64,000 nucleotides of DNA from Pseudolabrys sp035718275 (lineage in GTDB: Bacteria; Pseudomonadota; Alphaproteobacteria; Rhizobiales; Xanthobacteraceae). The translations under genes and the position numbers were made by a program. The notes under the pieces were generated by a model that was not told the DNA's origin, made no database searches, and saw only the letters and a list, made by a program, of their open reading frames with translations. Positions 53,050 through 61,276 of the stretch are shown here, piece by piece (positions within the stretch are counted from its first letter, which is position 1; each line of letters begins with the position of its first letter). The stretch covers positions 1 through 64,000 of the forward strand of contig DASTHI010000008.1 in NCBI GenBank assembly GCA_035718275.1, written 5' to 3'.

Positions 53050-53705
53050 GACCCGATTTGCGGCTATACGCGCTTCTTGATCCGAATTGCGCCGGTGGCC
53101 GCTCCCTCACCGAGCTTGCGCGACTGATTTGCTCCAGCGCAACGCTTGTCCAGTTGCGAGACAAGCAGGGTGGGACCCGCGACATGGTAGAACTCGCCCG
53201 CGGGTTGCAAGCCGTTCTGCAGGCAAAACATGTTCCGTTGGTTATTAACGATCGTGTCGATGTCGCTCTTGCCGCGCATGCTGACGGTGTTCATCTCGGC
53301 CAGGGGGATATGACCCCGGAGGACGCGCGACGGCTTCTGGGATCAAAGGCGATAATAGGTCTGACCGTGAAGACGGTCACGCAGGCCAACGCAGCCCCGC
53401 TCCAGGTTCTTGATTATCTCGCCGTCGGCGGCGTGTATGGCACGACGTCCAAAGACAATACAGAGGCGCCGATCGGAACGGCCGGCTTGCGGGAGATTGT
53501 TGCGGCAATTCGGGCGCGCAACAAGGAGTTTCCTGTGTGCGCAATTGCCGGGATCAACAGCGCCAATGCAGGCGACGTGATCGCGGCGGGTGCGGATGGC
53601 GTGGCGGTCATTTCGGCAATATCGCTTGCTGGCGACCCGGCCGCTGCAGCGCGAGAGCTACTCTCGACCGTGGACGCTGCAATCGACCGAAGAAGACGGC
53701 GATGA
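53046..53705 (+). CDS. thiE: thiamine phosphate synthase
   Basis: A TIM-barrel enzyme of 219 residues joining HMP pyrophosphate and thiazole phosphate to thiamine phosphate. Visible motifs are VQLRDKQGG, LVINDRVDVALAAHADGVHLGQGD and GGVYGTTSKDN, and C-terminal VCAIAGINSANAGDVIAAGADGVA-type phosphate loops. Full family length. It overlaps thiM and thiD by ATGA at both ends, giving tight translational coupling under the TPP riboswitch. Confidence 0.96.
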   Translation: MRPDLRLYALLDPNCAGGRSLTELARLICSSATLVQLRDKQGGTRDMVELARGLQAVLQAKHVPLVINDRVDVALAAHADGVHLGQGDMTPEDARRLLGSKAIIGLTVKTVTQANAAPLQVLDYLAVGGVYGTTSKDNTEAPIGTAGLREIVAAIRARNKEFPVCAIAGINSANAGDVIAAGADGVAVISAISLAGDPAAAARELLSTVDAAIDRRRRR

Positions 53706-54508
53706 CCTGCATTGCCCTCACGATCGCTGGATCGGATTCAAGCGCTGGCGCCGGAATCCAGGCCGACCTGAAGACTTTCGCCGCTCTCGGGGTGTATGGC
53801 GCCTCGGTGATTGCCGCGCTGACTGCACAGAACACGCGTGGCGTGAGCGCCATTCATGATGTCCCTCCGGACTTCATTAGAGCGCAGATCGATTCTGTGT
53901 TCTCAGATCTCGACATAGGAGCGGTCAAAATCGGGATGCTGGCCCGGGCCGCAGCTATTCGTTCTGTTGCGAAAGGCCTTGCCTATCACCGGGCCGAGAA
54001 CATTGTGCTCGATCCGGTGATGGTCGCCACGTCTGGTGATCGCCTCCTGGCCGCAGACGCAATCGACGATCTTCGCAACACGCTTTTTCCGCTCGCTCTG
54101 ATCGTTACGCCTAATCTGCCGGAAGCGGCGGCACTTTGCGATGCTGCGATCGCGTGCAGCGAGCGCGAAATGGAAAGCCAGGCGCGCGAAATTCTTTCTC
54201 TTGGTGCCCGGAATGTCTTGATCAAAGGCGGTCACGGAACCGGTGAGGAAAGCACAGATCTCCTAGTGTCAGAGGCTTCAGTCGTTCGGCTGAGCGCAAA
54301 GCGCATCGCGACAAAGAATCTGCATGGCACAGGCTGTACGTTATCTTCGGCCATTGCCGCAGGGCTGGCGAAGGGCGCCGGGCTTGAGACTGCCGTCCGG
54401 GATGCAAAGTCCTATGTCACCGCAGCTATTGCGGGGGCCGGTCTTCTCAAGATCGGCCACGGCAACGGGCCACTGAATCACTTCTACTCGCAATGGAGAG
54501 ATCCATGA
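53702..54508 (+). CDS. thiD: hydroxymethylpyrimidine/phosphomethylpyrimidine kinase
   Basis: A ribokinase-fold protein of 268 residues with two successive phosphorylations of HMP. It opens IALTIAGSDSSAGAGIQADL, has KIGMLARA, VLDPVMVATSGDRLL, TPNLPEAAAL and the ATP-binding/anion-hole GTGCTLSSAIAAGLAKG. The ATG at 53702 overlaps the thiE stop (ATGA). thiM, thiE and thiD together form a salvage set; de novo genes (thiC, thiG, thiO) are not in the window. Confidence 0.95.
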   Translation: MTCIALTIAGSDSSAGAGIQADLKTFAALGVYGASVIAALTAQNTRGVSAIHDVPPDFIRAQIDSVFSDLDIGAVKIGMLARAAAIRSVAKGLAYHRAENIVLDPVMVATSGDRLLAADAIDDLRNTLFPLALIVTPNLPEAAALCDAAIACSEREMESQAREILSLGARNVLIKGGHGTGEESTDLLVSEASVVRLSAKRIATKNLHGTGCTLSSAIAAGLAKGAGLETAVRDAKSYVTAAIAGAGLLKIGHGNGPLNHFYSQWRDP

Positions 54509-55572
54509 CTACGCGCCGAAACTTCCATATTGCCGCGAGTGCAGCACTCGGCGTCCTTGCAATGCCTGCGGTCGGCCGCGCTCAGGTGCGAAAATGGCGC
54601 ATGGTAACGTCCTGGCCCAAACGTCTGCCCGGTCCGGGCATGTCGGCAGAACGCATCGCAGAACGGATACGGTCGCTCTCGGGCGGAAAGCTGGACATCA
54701 CGGTTCATGCCGCCGGTGAAGTTGTTCCGGCATTCGGCGTTCTCGATGCAGTTGGCAATGGCGTGGCCGACCTGGGGCATACAGCTTCGTTTTATTGGCA
54801 AGGGAAGATGCCTGCGTCCGCTTTCTTCACGACCGTTCCGTTCGGGTTGACGCCGCACGAACACGTCGCCTGGATCGATGCGGGCGGCGGGCAAAGTCTG
54901 TGGGACGAGCTCTATGCACCCTTCGGCGTAAAGCCGTTCATGGGCGGTAATACCGGAATTTGCATGGGTGGCTGGTTTCGTCGGGAAATAAAGAGCTTGG
55001 CCGATTTACGCGGCCTGAAGCTGCGGAGCCTTGGCCTCGGCGGAGAGGTTTATCGGCGGCTGGGGGTCACGCCCCAGACGATGGCCCCGGCAGAGATATT
55101 GGTCAGTTTGCAATCCGGAGTGATCGATGGCGCAGAGTTCGTAGGTCCGGGCACGGATATAGCGCTTGGGCTCTATCGTGTGGCGCCGTTCTATTATTAT
55201 CCGGGGTTCAACAAGCCGAACGGTACGGGAGAGTGCATTATTGCACTAAAGTCGTGGGATACTCTTCCCGACGATCTCAAGGCGGTCGTTGCGCATGCCT
55301 GTGCGACCGAAGCGGGCTATGCGCTTGCCGAAATGGAACGCCTCAACGTGCAGGCACTCGCCGCGCTGGTGTCGGAGCACCAGGTAAAGCTGGTGCAATT
55401 TCCCGATGATCTGATCGCCGCTGCCCGAAAGCAGGCAGTCGATATCGTTGGAGAACTGACCAGCGGCAGTGCAATAGGCGCGAAGGTGCATGCGTCTTAT
55501 GCCTCTTTCAAGGAACGCACCGCACCATGGTCGCGCATATCCATAGAGGCGGTACTGCAAGCACGAGGTTAA
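54505..55572 (+). CDS. TRAP-type periplasmic binding protein (TakP/DctP-like), Tat signal
   Basis: A 355-residue solute receptor. A Tat signal (TTRRNFHIAASAALGVLA, cleavage after GRA near residue 26) is followed by the TakP-like pattern VTSWPKRLPGPGMSAERIAE, AAGEVVPAF, SFYWQGKMPASAFFTTVPFG, GGWFRREI, LRGLKLRS (Arg174) and LQSGVIDGAEFVGP. Where keto-acid receptors of this family have Gln and Trp it reads Cys153 (GICMGG) and Phe212 (AEFVGP). The ATG at 54505 overlaps the thiD stop (ATGA), so it is under the TPP riboswitch. No DctQ/DctM membrane genes follow. A thiamine-precursor ligand is inferred. Confidence 0.88.
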   Translation: MTTRRNFHIAASAALGVLAMPAVGRAQVRKWRMVTSWPKRLPGPGMSAERIAERIRSLSGGKLDITVHAAGEVVPAFGVLDAVGNGVADLGHTASFYWQGKMPASAFFTTVPFGLTPHEHVAWIDAGGGQSLWDELYAPFGVKPFMGGNTGICMGGWFRREIKSLADLRGLKLRSLGLGGEVYRRLGVTPQTMAPAEILVSLQSGVIDGAEFVGPGTDIALGLYRVAPFYYYPGFNKPNGTGECIIALKSWDTLPDDLKAVVAHACATEAGYALAEMERLNVQALAALVSEHQVKLVQFPDDLIAAARKQAVDIVGELTSGSAIGAKVHASYASFKERTAPWSRISIEAVLQARG

Positions 55573-55732
55573 GCAACGACTTAGGAGCTAGTGCAAGCAA
55601 TGGATGGAATGGCCGCGACACGCCGCTTCGATACGCTCGCGCTCTTACTGGTTGCAGCTTATCCATCCGCAGGCGCCAAAGGATGTTTGGCGCGAGCCGC
55701 ACGCACGCATGCACCGATTTGAGGAGCTTACC

Positions 55733-55757
55733 GGAACAAGATGAAATTCTTGCAGTT
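55733..55757 (+). promoter_or_regulatory. candidate EcfG promoter (GGAAC-N16-AGTT)
   Basis: GGAAC at 55733-55737 is followed 16 bases later by AGTT (55754-55757), one base off the EcfG -10 consensus CGTT at correct spacing. A start near 55765 would leave a leader of about 50 bases before the first gene of the membrane-protein operon at 55815. Confidence 0.5.
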
Positions 55758-55814
55758 GAATCTGTGGTTTTGAGCCGGATCATTTTTCCGGCGCGAGGAT
55801 GCCGGGAGGTGACA

Positions 55815-56186
55815 TTGGCACAATCTCAATCGGCCGATATGGAGGTCGGAGAAACCTTTGGCGCGATGCGCGAAAAAGCGGAACATATCGCTGAAGCGCA
55901 AAAAGATGCGGGTGCCGAGCGGCTGGCCGGGATGGCCAAGGCGGTGCACGAGGCAGCGGACGATCTGGCGAAGGAAATGCCGCAGGCCGCAACGGCTCCG
56001 ATGTACACAGCCGCAGATGCACTGGAGGGGCTCGCGACCCAGCTTCGTGAGAAAAGCATCGGAGATTTGGCGAGCACATTCAGCACCATGGCAAGCAAGC
56101 AGCCCGTTGCGAGCTTTGCGGCGTGCATTCTTGCCGGGTTCGCCCTCACGCATTTTTTGAAAAGTTCCAGCCAAGCCCGGCAATAG
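55815..56186 (+). CDS. tail-anchored helical protein (YqjD-like layout)
   Basis: A 123-residue, Ala-rich, largely helical protein with one C-terminal membrane segment (SFAACILAGFALTHFL, about 100-116) and a short basic-polar tail. This layout and the gene order (next gene YqjE-like) resemble E. coli YqjD-YqjE, where YqjD is a ribosome-associated inner-membrane protein; sequence identity to YqjD is not evident to me. The TTG at 55815 has GGGAGG five bases upstream; GTG 55809 is an alternative. Preceded by a candidate EcfG promoter. Confidence 0.7.
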   Translation: MAQSQSADMEVGETFGAMREKAEHIAEAQKDAGAERLAGMAKAVHEAADDLAKEMPQAATAPMYTAADALEGLATQLREKSIGDLASTFSTMASKQPVASFAACILAGFALTHFLKSSSQARQ

Positions 56187-56220
56187 GCGAGCGCGACAGG
56201 CGAGAAGGAGTAAGTAGTCC

Positions 56221-56634
56221 ATGCAGAGCGATCGTTCGGTTCCCCGAATTCTGACTGATCTCTTCGGTCAGTTCACCGAGCTGCTCAGGAGCGAAGGTCG
56301 TCTCGCCCGGACAGAACTCTCCGAGAACCTTTCCAAAATGAGTTCGGGCCTTGCCCTGATCATCGTCGGAGCGGTCCTGCTGATGCCCGCACTCGTCATC
56401 CTGCTTGAGGCAGCAGTGGCGGCATTGGAGCGAGCGGGTATAGAGCCCGCCTGGTCCGCGGTGATCGTTGGTGGAGTTGTTTTCATCGTCGGCGTGATCC
56501 TGATGCTGATCGGCAAGAGCCGCCTCAAAGCCGATAATATGATCCCCAATAAGACGATAAATCAGCTCCAGCAGGACGCTTCAGTAGTGAAGCAGCAGGT
56601 GAGGATGGACAATGACTACCAGCGCGCAGCTTGA
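56221..56634 (+). CDS. phage-holin-like (YqjE/holin superfamily III) membrane protein
   Basis: A 137-residue protein with an amphipathic N-terminal helix (ILTDLFGQFTELLRSEGRLA) and two membrane helices (about 42-65, GLALIIVGAVLLMPALVI, and 78-98). The start VPRILTDLFGQFTELLRSE is the usual PF07332 pattern. These proteins are chromosomal and not phage lysis genes, and their function is unknown. Overlaps the DUF3618 gene by 23 bases; 34 bases follow the upstream gene, with AAGGAG before the ATG. Confidence 0.83.
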   Translation: MQSDRSVPRILTDLFGQFTELLRSEGRLARTELSENLSKMSSGLALIIVGAVLLMPALVILLEAAVAALERAGIEPAWSAVIVGGVVFIVGVILMLIGKSRLKADNMIPNKTINQLQQDASVVKQQVRMDNDYQRAA

Positions 56635-57643
56635 ACGGCAGTCTGATCAGCAGAGAGCGCAAATCGCAGAGACGCTCGATGAGCTGCGAAGTCGTATGAC
56701 GCCAGGCCAAATCGTGGATCAGGTCGCAGACTATGTCCGCCAGGGAACTGGGGGCACTTTCGTCCGGAACCTGCGCGACCAAGTCATGTCGAACCCGGTG
56801 CCCGTGACCCTTGTGGGCGCCGGTCTCGCGTGGATGTTCCTGTCGGGCTTCCGTGATTCCCGGAATGACTCCTCAGGCCGCCATGTCAGCAAATTCAGGT
56901 CGCCTTTGGCTACGTCCGGAACGACGGGCGAGCGAATTTCCGCGGCGAGTGCCGAAGCGGGCGAAAGGGCTCGGGCAGTTGGCGAGGACGTCCGGCAAAG
57001 AGCCTCCGATTTGTCCGATGCGGCGGGTGAATATGCACAAGGCTTAAAGCGATCTGCAGCCGAGTATGGAGATGATGCTCGTCGCGCTGCGCACGATTTT
57101 CGCGACCGCCTGACTGAGAGTGCGACCGCAGGGTATGAGAAGGCTGCGGCCGGCTACGAAAATCTGACGGACGCCGCATCGTCTGCCTACCGAGCCGCAA
57201 CGGAGAGTACGCGCGTCGCCGCTGAATCAATCGGCGCCTCTGCTCATGATGCTCGCACCGGCGTTGTTAGCGCGGGTGAGGGGATCGCTCGCGTACTGAA
57301 GGAGCAACCCCTTGTGCTCGCCGGCTTGGGCCTCGCCGTCGGAGCCCTTCTCGGAGCGGTGCTGCCGACGGCCGAGATCGAAGACAAGGTCATGGGGGAA
57401 GCAAGCGATTCGGCAAAGAGGAAAATGGGCGATCTCGCTCGCGAAGCTCTGGACAAGGGCAAAGCTGTCGTAGAAGGCGCCTGGGAAGGTGCGCGCGAAG
57501 AAGCGGAAGATCAGGGTCTGCTGCCGCTGAATGAAGCGGATGCCAAGCGCGAACGCGAGTTTCAAAAACAGGCCAGCTCAGAGGCGAGTCTTGTGCCGCA
57601 CGACACCGACGAGCAAGGGGTCCACGCACCCGGCGGGGCTTAA
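56612..57643 (+). CDS. DUF3618 domain membrane protein
   Basis: A 343-residue protein. The N-terminal DUF3618 domain spans about residues 1-75 (QLERQSDQQRAQIAETLDEL, RSRMTPGQIVDQV, then a membrane helix VPVTLVGAGLAWMFLSG). About 150 residues of Ala/Arg/Glu-rich, apolipoprotein-like helix follow, then a second hydrophobic stretch (LVLAGLGLAVGALLGAVLP, about 230-250) and a charged tail. Probably an envelope-associated structural protein; no enzymatic motif. The stop TAA overlaps the next ATG (TAATG). Confidence 0.82.
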   Translation: MTTSAQLERQSDQQRAQIAETLDELRSRMTPGQIVDQVADYVRQGTGGTFVRNLRDQVMSNPVPVTLVGAGLAWMFLSGFRDSRNDSSGRHVSKFRSPLATSGTTGERISAASAEAGERARAVGEDVRQRASDLSDAAGEYAQGLKRSAAEYGDDARRAAHDFRDRLTESATAGYEKAAAGYENLTDAASSAYRAATESTRVAAESIGASAHDARTGVVSAGEGIARVLKEQPLVLAGLGLAVGALLGAVLPTAEIEDKVMGEASDSAKRKMGDLAREALDKGKAVVEGAWEGAREEAEDQGLLPLNEADAKREREFQKQASSEASLVPHDTDEQGVHAPGGA

Positions 57644-58656
57644 TGCACGGGCCGCCGCGCCAAACTCACGATCAGCAGCGCGTACGGCTGTGGCACCCTT
57701 TGGTCACGACCGTGTTGCTGATAGTCGGTTACCGGCCCGCGAACTATGCGGCACCGACAGTGGGCGGCACTGCAAGCGCGGCACGTTTCTTGAGTGTCGA
57801 GCGCCTGAATACTTCGGGTGATGCGCAGCACGGCTGGAAGCAACAACTCGTCCGTATCTACAACGAGATCAGCAACGATCGTGTAGTCGCACTTGCTGCG
57901 GGCGTCACGTTTTATTCCATTCTGGCGCTTTTCCCGGCGATGGCTGCGCTGGTTTCACTTTACGGTCTTTTTGCTGATCCGGCATCGATTTCGAATCAGC
58001 TCGATAATCTGCGAGGGGTTTTGCCAGACGGAGCCATGGAGGTCATTGGCGGTGAATTGAACCGTCTCGTGGCACAAGGCCGGGGCCAGCTTGGTGCCGC
58101 CTTTGTCGGTGGCCTGCTGATCGCACTGTGGAGCGCGAACGCCGGGATAAAGGCACTCTTCGATGCGCTGAATCTTGTCTACGACGAGCCGGAAAAACGT
58201 GGATTCATCAAGCTCAACGCGGTTTCGCTGACCTTTACGACCGGCATCATTGTCTTCGTACTTGTAGCGCTGGCTGGCATGATCGTTCTCCCGGCAGTGA
58301 TTAACGCCATGGGCAGCAGTTTCCCTGGTGCAATTCTGATCGACCTTCTTCGCTGGCCAGCGCTTCTGGTCATTGCCGCTCTCGGACTGGCGCTCCTCTA
58401 CCGTTTCGGAGCATCACGGAGCGCGCCGCGATGGAAATGGATCACATGGGGCAGCGCGTTCGCCGCGGTTGCCTGGCTGATCGTGTCCCTGCTGTTCACC
58501 TGGTATGCGGCCAATTTCGGAAGCTATAACAAAACCTATGGCTCGCTCGGGGCCATCATCGGCTTCATGGTCTGGATCTGGCTCTCTGGTATCGTCGTGC
58601 TGATCGGCGCAGAAATCGACTCGGTCCTGGAACAGCGGGAGGAGAATACGCCTTAG
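57643..58656 (+). CDS. YihY/BrkB family inner-membrane protein
   Basis: A 337-residue protein whose conserved region begins near residue 65 with IYNEISNDRVVALAAGVTFYSILALFPAMAALVSLYGL; six membrane helices follow, including GGLLIALWSANAGIKALFDALN and LGAIIGFMVWIWLSGIVVLI. YihY proteins were misnamed as ribonuclease BN; the role is unknown, and transport has been suggested. It closes the operon 55815-58656. The 60-residue N-terminal extension is atypical and the true start may be the GTG at 57718 or later. Convergent with the GGDEF-EAL gene, six bases apart. Confidence 0.88.
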   Translation: MHGPPRQTHDQQRVRLWHPLVTTVLLIVGYRPANYAAPTVGGTASAARFLSVERLNTSGDAQHGWKQQLVRIYNEISNDRVVALAAGVTFYSILALFPAMAALVSLYGLFADPASISNQLDNLRGVLPDGAMEVIGGELNRLVAQGRGQLGAAFVGGLLIALWSANAGIKALFDALNLVYDEPEKRGFIKLNAVSLTFTTGIIVFVLVALAGMIVLPAVINAMGSSFPGAILIDLLRWPALLVIAALGLALLYRFGASRSAPRWKWITWGSAFAAVAWLIVSLLFTWYAANFGSYNKTYGSLGAIIGFMVWIWLSGIVVLIGAEIDSVLEQREENTP

Positions 58657-58662
58657 AGTCTG

Positions 58663-60390
58663 TCAGGCTGCTCCCGCATCTCTGGACAATTGTCGCGAGA
58701 AAAACTGCCTGATCTCGCTTGCGGGCCTCGGCTGACTGAATAAGTAACCCTGCATTTCGGTGCAGCCGATCGCCTGCAATGTTTCCATTTGCTCCTGCGT
58801 TTCCACACCTTCGGCTGTGGAGGTCATGTTCAGGCATTTGGCGAGCCCAGCCACCGCGTTTACGATCGCAAGTGGCTCGGACCCATTTGAAAGATCCTGA
58901 ATGAAGGATCGATCGATCTTGATCTTGTCGAAAGGAAAACTGCGCAAATAGCTCAGGGACGAATACCCTGTTCCGAAATCGTCCAGGGCGATCTGTACGC
59001 CCATTTTCCGCAACTCATGCAGCGTCGCAAGCGTGGTGAAGGTGTTCTGCAGCAATACCGTTTCAGTGATCTCGAGCTGAAGCTTGTGTGGCGGCATTCC
59101 GGATTCTTTTAGGGCCGCCATAACCATGCTTACCAGATTGCGGCTGTTCAACTGAGCAGGAGACAGATTGACCGCGACCTTGATATTCTCCGGCCAGCTC
59201 ACTGCTTCGAAGCAGGCGGCCTTCAGCACCCACTCGCCAAGCGGCACGATCAGACCGGTTTCCTCGGCGATCGGGATGAAATCGGCAGGAGACACAAGTC
59301 CGCGCGTCGGGTGATTCCACCGCAACAGCGCCTCGAACGCGTTCACGTCGTTCGTCCGTAACACGACCAACGGCTGATAATACAGCTCAAACTGTTCGCT
59401 GGCGAGCGCCTTGCGGAGGTCCATTTCGAGTTCGCGGCGCACTTTCATGCGGGTATTCATCTCAGGTTCGAAGAACCTGTATGTGCCACGCCCATCCGCC
59501 TTGGCGTCGTACAACGCCATATCGGCATTGCGGAGAAGTTCGTTCGAGTCGACGGCATCCATTGGAGCAACGGAGATCCCAATGCTGATGTCTGTGACGA
59601 TCTGATGTCCTTCGACCTGATAAGGCCTGATCACCGAATCGCGAATCCGCTTGGAGAGTGCTGCAGCATCGGCGGGCTGCTCCATCTGTGTCATGATGAT
59701 GGCGAATTCATCGCCGCCCATTCGGGCGACCACGTCAAGCTCACGGGTGCAGCCGCGCAGGCGTTCACCGACGAGCTTGAGCAACTCGTCGCCGATATGG
59801 TGGCCGAGCGCGTCATTCACGCTTTTGAATTGATCGAGGTCGAGACAGAGCACTGCAAGACATTCGCCGCGTTTCACCCGCTTGATCTCGTGATTCAGCT
59901 GCTCGAGCAACAGCACGCGATTAGGGAGGTCCGTAAGCGCATCGTGACGCGCCATATGCGTGATTCGCTCTTCCGATCGCTGACGTTCTGTTACATCTTC
60001 ATGCGTGGCCAACCAACCGCCGCCCTCGATCGGCTTGTTCACGACGGACACGGCTCTGCCATCGGGGAGGTTGACGACCTGATTGAACGTCCGGCCATCG
60101 GCGATACCCTGCGTCAACCGTGCGATGTAGTCGGAAATGTCGCCCGCGAATGTTCCGGCATCCACTCGACTCTGAAGCAGGTCACGGAGCATGCAGCCGG
60201 TGCGAACCACATCCGCAGGAAGTCGATAGAGTTCCAAATATCGCCGGTTGCAAAAAATTAGCTTTGTGTCGGCGTCGAACATCAGGACGCCCTGCGACAT
60301 ATTGTTCAGGACGGTCTGCAGCAGCTGCTCGTCTTTCCGCGACATGTGCGGAAAAGGCAGAATCGCCGCCCGGAATTTCGACTGGCTCAT
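58663..60390 (-). CDS. PAS-GGDEF-EAL protein (c-di-GMP synthesis/degradation)
   Basis: A 575-residue cytosolic protein. A PAS domain lies at about 20-135 (LNNMSQGVLMFDADTKLIFC), then GGDEF at about 145-305 with an intact active site (RMGGDEFAI) and EAL at about 320-565 (EALLRW, DDFGTGYSSLSYLRSFPFDK and QGYLFSQP intact). Both c-di-GMP cyclase and phosphodiesterase activities are possible. No membrane segment. It could adjust the exopolysaccharide or the BTLCP protease pathways nearby, which are often c-di-GMP controlled; this is inference. Single gene, minus strand. Confidence 0.95.
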   Translation of the reverse strand: MSQSKFRAAILPFPHMSRKDEQLLQTVLNNMSQGVLMFDADTKLIFCNRRYLELYRLPADVVRTGCMLRDLLQSRVDAGTFAGDISDYIARLTQGIADGRTFNQVVNLPDGRAVSVVNKPIEGGGWLATHEDVTERQRSEERITHMARHDALTDLPNRVLLLEQLNHEIKRVKRGECLAVLCLDLDQFKSVNDALGHHIGDELLKLVGERLRGCTRELDVVARMGGDEFAIIMTQMEQPADAAALSKRIRDSVIRPYQVEGHQIVTDISIGISVAPMDAVDSNELLRNADMALYDAKADGRGTYRFFEPEMNTRMKVRRELEMDLRKALASEQFELYYQPLVVLRTNDVNAFEALLRWNHPTRGLVSPADFIPIAEETGLIVPLGEWVLKAACFEAVSWPENIKVAVNLSPAQLNSRNLVSMVMAALKESGMPPHKLQLEITETVLLQNTFTTLATLHELRKMGVQIALDDFGTGYSSLSYLRSFPFDKIKIDRSFIQDLSNGSEPLAIVNAVAGLAKCLNMTSTAEGVETQEQMETLQAIGCTEMQGYLFSQPRPASEIRQFFSRQLSRDAGAA

Positions 60391-60661
60391 CTGAAGGCCC
60401 TGGCAAAGAAGTGCGACTGGGAACCATACGGAGCCGGCGTATGGATCCCCTTAGGGATTAGCGGGCGGTTTGATTAAAAGCAGAACGATTATCGATTTTT
60501 GCACGCCGGGGAAAATACCCCGATACCCGCAGGCTATTGCCGAAAAACGTCTTTTTGTGATGGCGAACACAGCGGTTGAACAGCGGTCTGCGTAACTTCA
60601 AACCATCACAACCGGACGTCCAAACGCGGGGACCACCGGACCACATGAAGGAGACACCCCT

Positions 60662-60829
60662 ATGCGTATCGTCCTCGTCGTCGCCTGTGCAGCCGCTTTC
60701 GTGTTCTCGGCCTGGTCCAATTTGCCGACATCTGCCGACACCAAGCAGAGGACAAATTGGTCGATCGATACACTCGGCATGATGACGACAACCACGAATT
60801 TGCCGACCGAAGAATTCGACGCGTTCTAA
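60662..60829 (+). CDS. 55-residue secreted peptide, unknown function
   Basis: A reading frame starting MRIVLVVACAAAFVFSAWSN with a clear signal peptide and a short mature part (TSADTKQRTNWSIDTLGMM) ending EEFDAF. The ribosome site AAGGAG lies eight bases upstream and a hairpin terminator follows 17 bases after the stop (60847), which together make a convincing single-gene unit. No known domain. A candidate gene on this scale is easily missed. It stands between the GGDEF-EAL gene (divergent) and the HWRG-repeat gene (convergent). Confidence 0.72.
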   Translation: MRIVLVVACAAAFVFSAWSNLPTSADTKQRTNWSIDTLGMMTTTTNLPTEEFDAF

Positions 60830-60846
60830 GCGCACGAAGCCAACGC

Positions 60847-60873
60847 GAATGGCCGGGGACTGCCCGGCCATTC
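60847..60873 (+). terminator. hairpin terminator (11-bp stem)
   Basis: GAATGGCCGGG (60847-60857) pairs perfectly with CCCGGCCATTC (60863-60873) around a five-base loop, followed by ATATTTG. It lies between the small peptide gene and the convergent HWRG-repeat gene and may stop transcription from both. Confidence 0.75.
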
Positions 60874-60907
60874 ATATTTGTGAACTCGCTCGATTCCTTG
60901 CGTGTAT

Positions 60908-61276
60908 TTAATAGCAGACGCGCACTCGCCTGAGGACACGGTGGCCCCAGCGATTGAACACCCACCGTCGGTGGATGTAACAATTGCCAGCGTAAGCGTA
61001 ATATGGGCCGCCATAAAAGCCGAAGGGTGCAGCCGCAAGGCCGAACCCCAATGCGAAGCCCGGAGCGAACCCCCAACCGAAGCGGTGTGCTCGCCAATGA
61101 TTGCCACGCCAATGCGCACCGCGCCAATGGCCGCCGCGCCAGTGGCCGTGGTGAGCGCCCCAATGGAAACCGCCACGCGGTCTCGCGTCCGCCGTGCCCG
61201 GGAACGAAAGCGATGCGCTAATAACTGCCAGTGCTGCCGCAACGACAATTCCGATCTTGCGTAATGAAGAGAGCAT
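60908..61276 (-). CDS. small secreted His/Trp/Arg/Gly repeat protein
   Basis: A 122-residue exported protein. A signal peptide (about 1-33, MLSSLRKIGIVVAAALAV, ending ADA before RPRGG) is followed by four imperfect HWRG units (GHWRGGHWRGAHWRGNHW, about 42-62), a Phe/Gly-rich hydrophobic stretch and a basic C-terminus ending VRVCY. Similar short His/Gly-rich sulfur-free exported proteins are frequent in this group; metal binding is plausible. ATG 61276 has GGAGG upstream; a longer in-frame start at 61393 has none. Confidence 0.78.
   Translation of the reverse strand: MLSSLRKIGIVVAAALAVISASLSFPGTADARPRGGFHWGAHHGHWRGGHWRGAHWRGNHWRAHRFGWGFAPGFALGFGLAAAPFGFYGGPYYAYAGNCYIHRRWVFNRWGHRVLRRVRVCY

Noticed and set aside
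56221..56634. Possible prophage because of the holin-like family name
   Set aside because: The family (PF07332, YqjE-like) is chromosomal; no phage structural, integrase or lysis genes are near.
57643..58656. Ribonuclease BN (older name for YihY)
   Set aside because: The assignment was an error in early annotation; the protein is an integral membrane protein without nuclease motifs.
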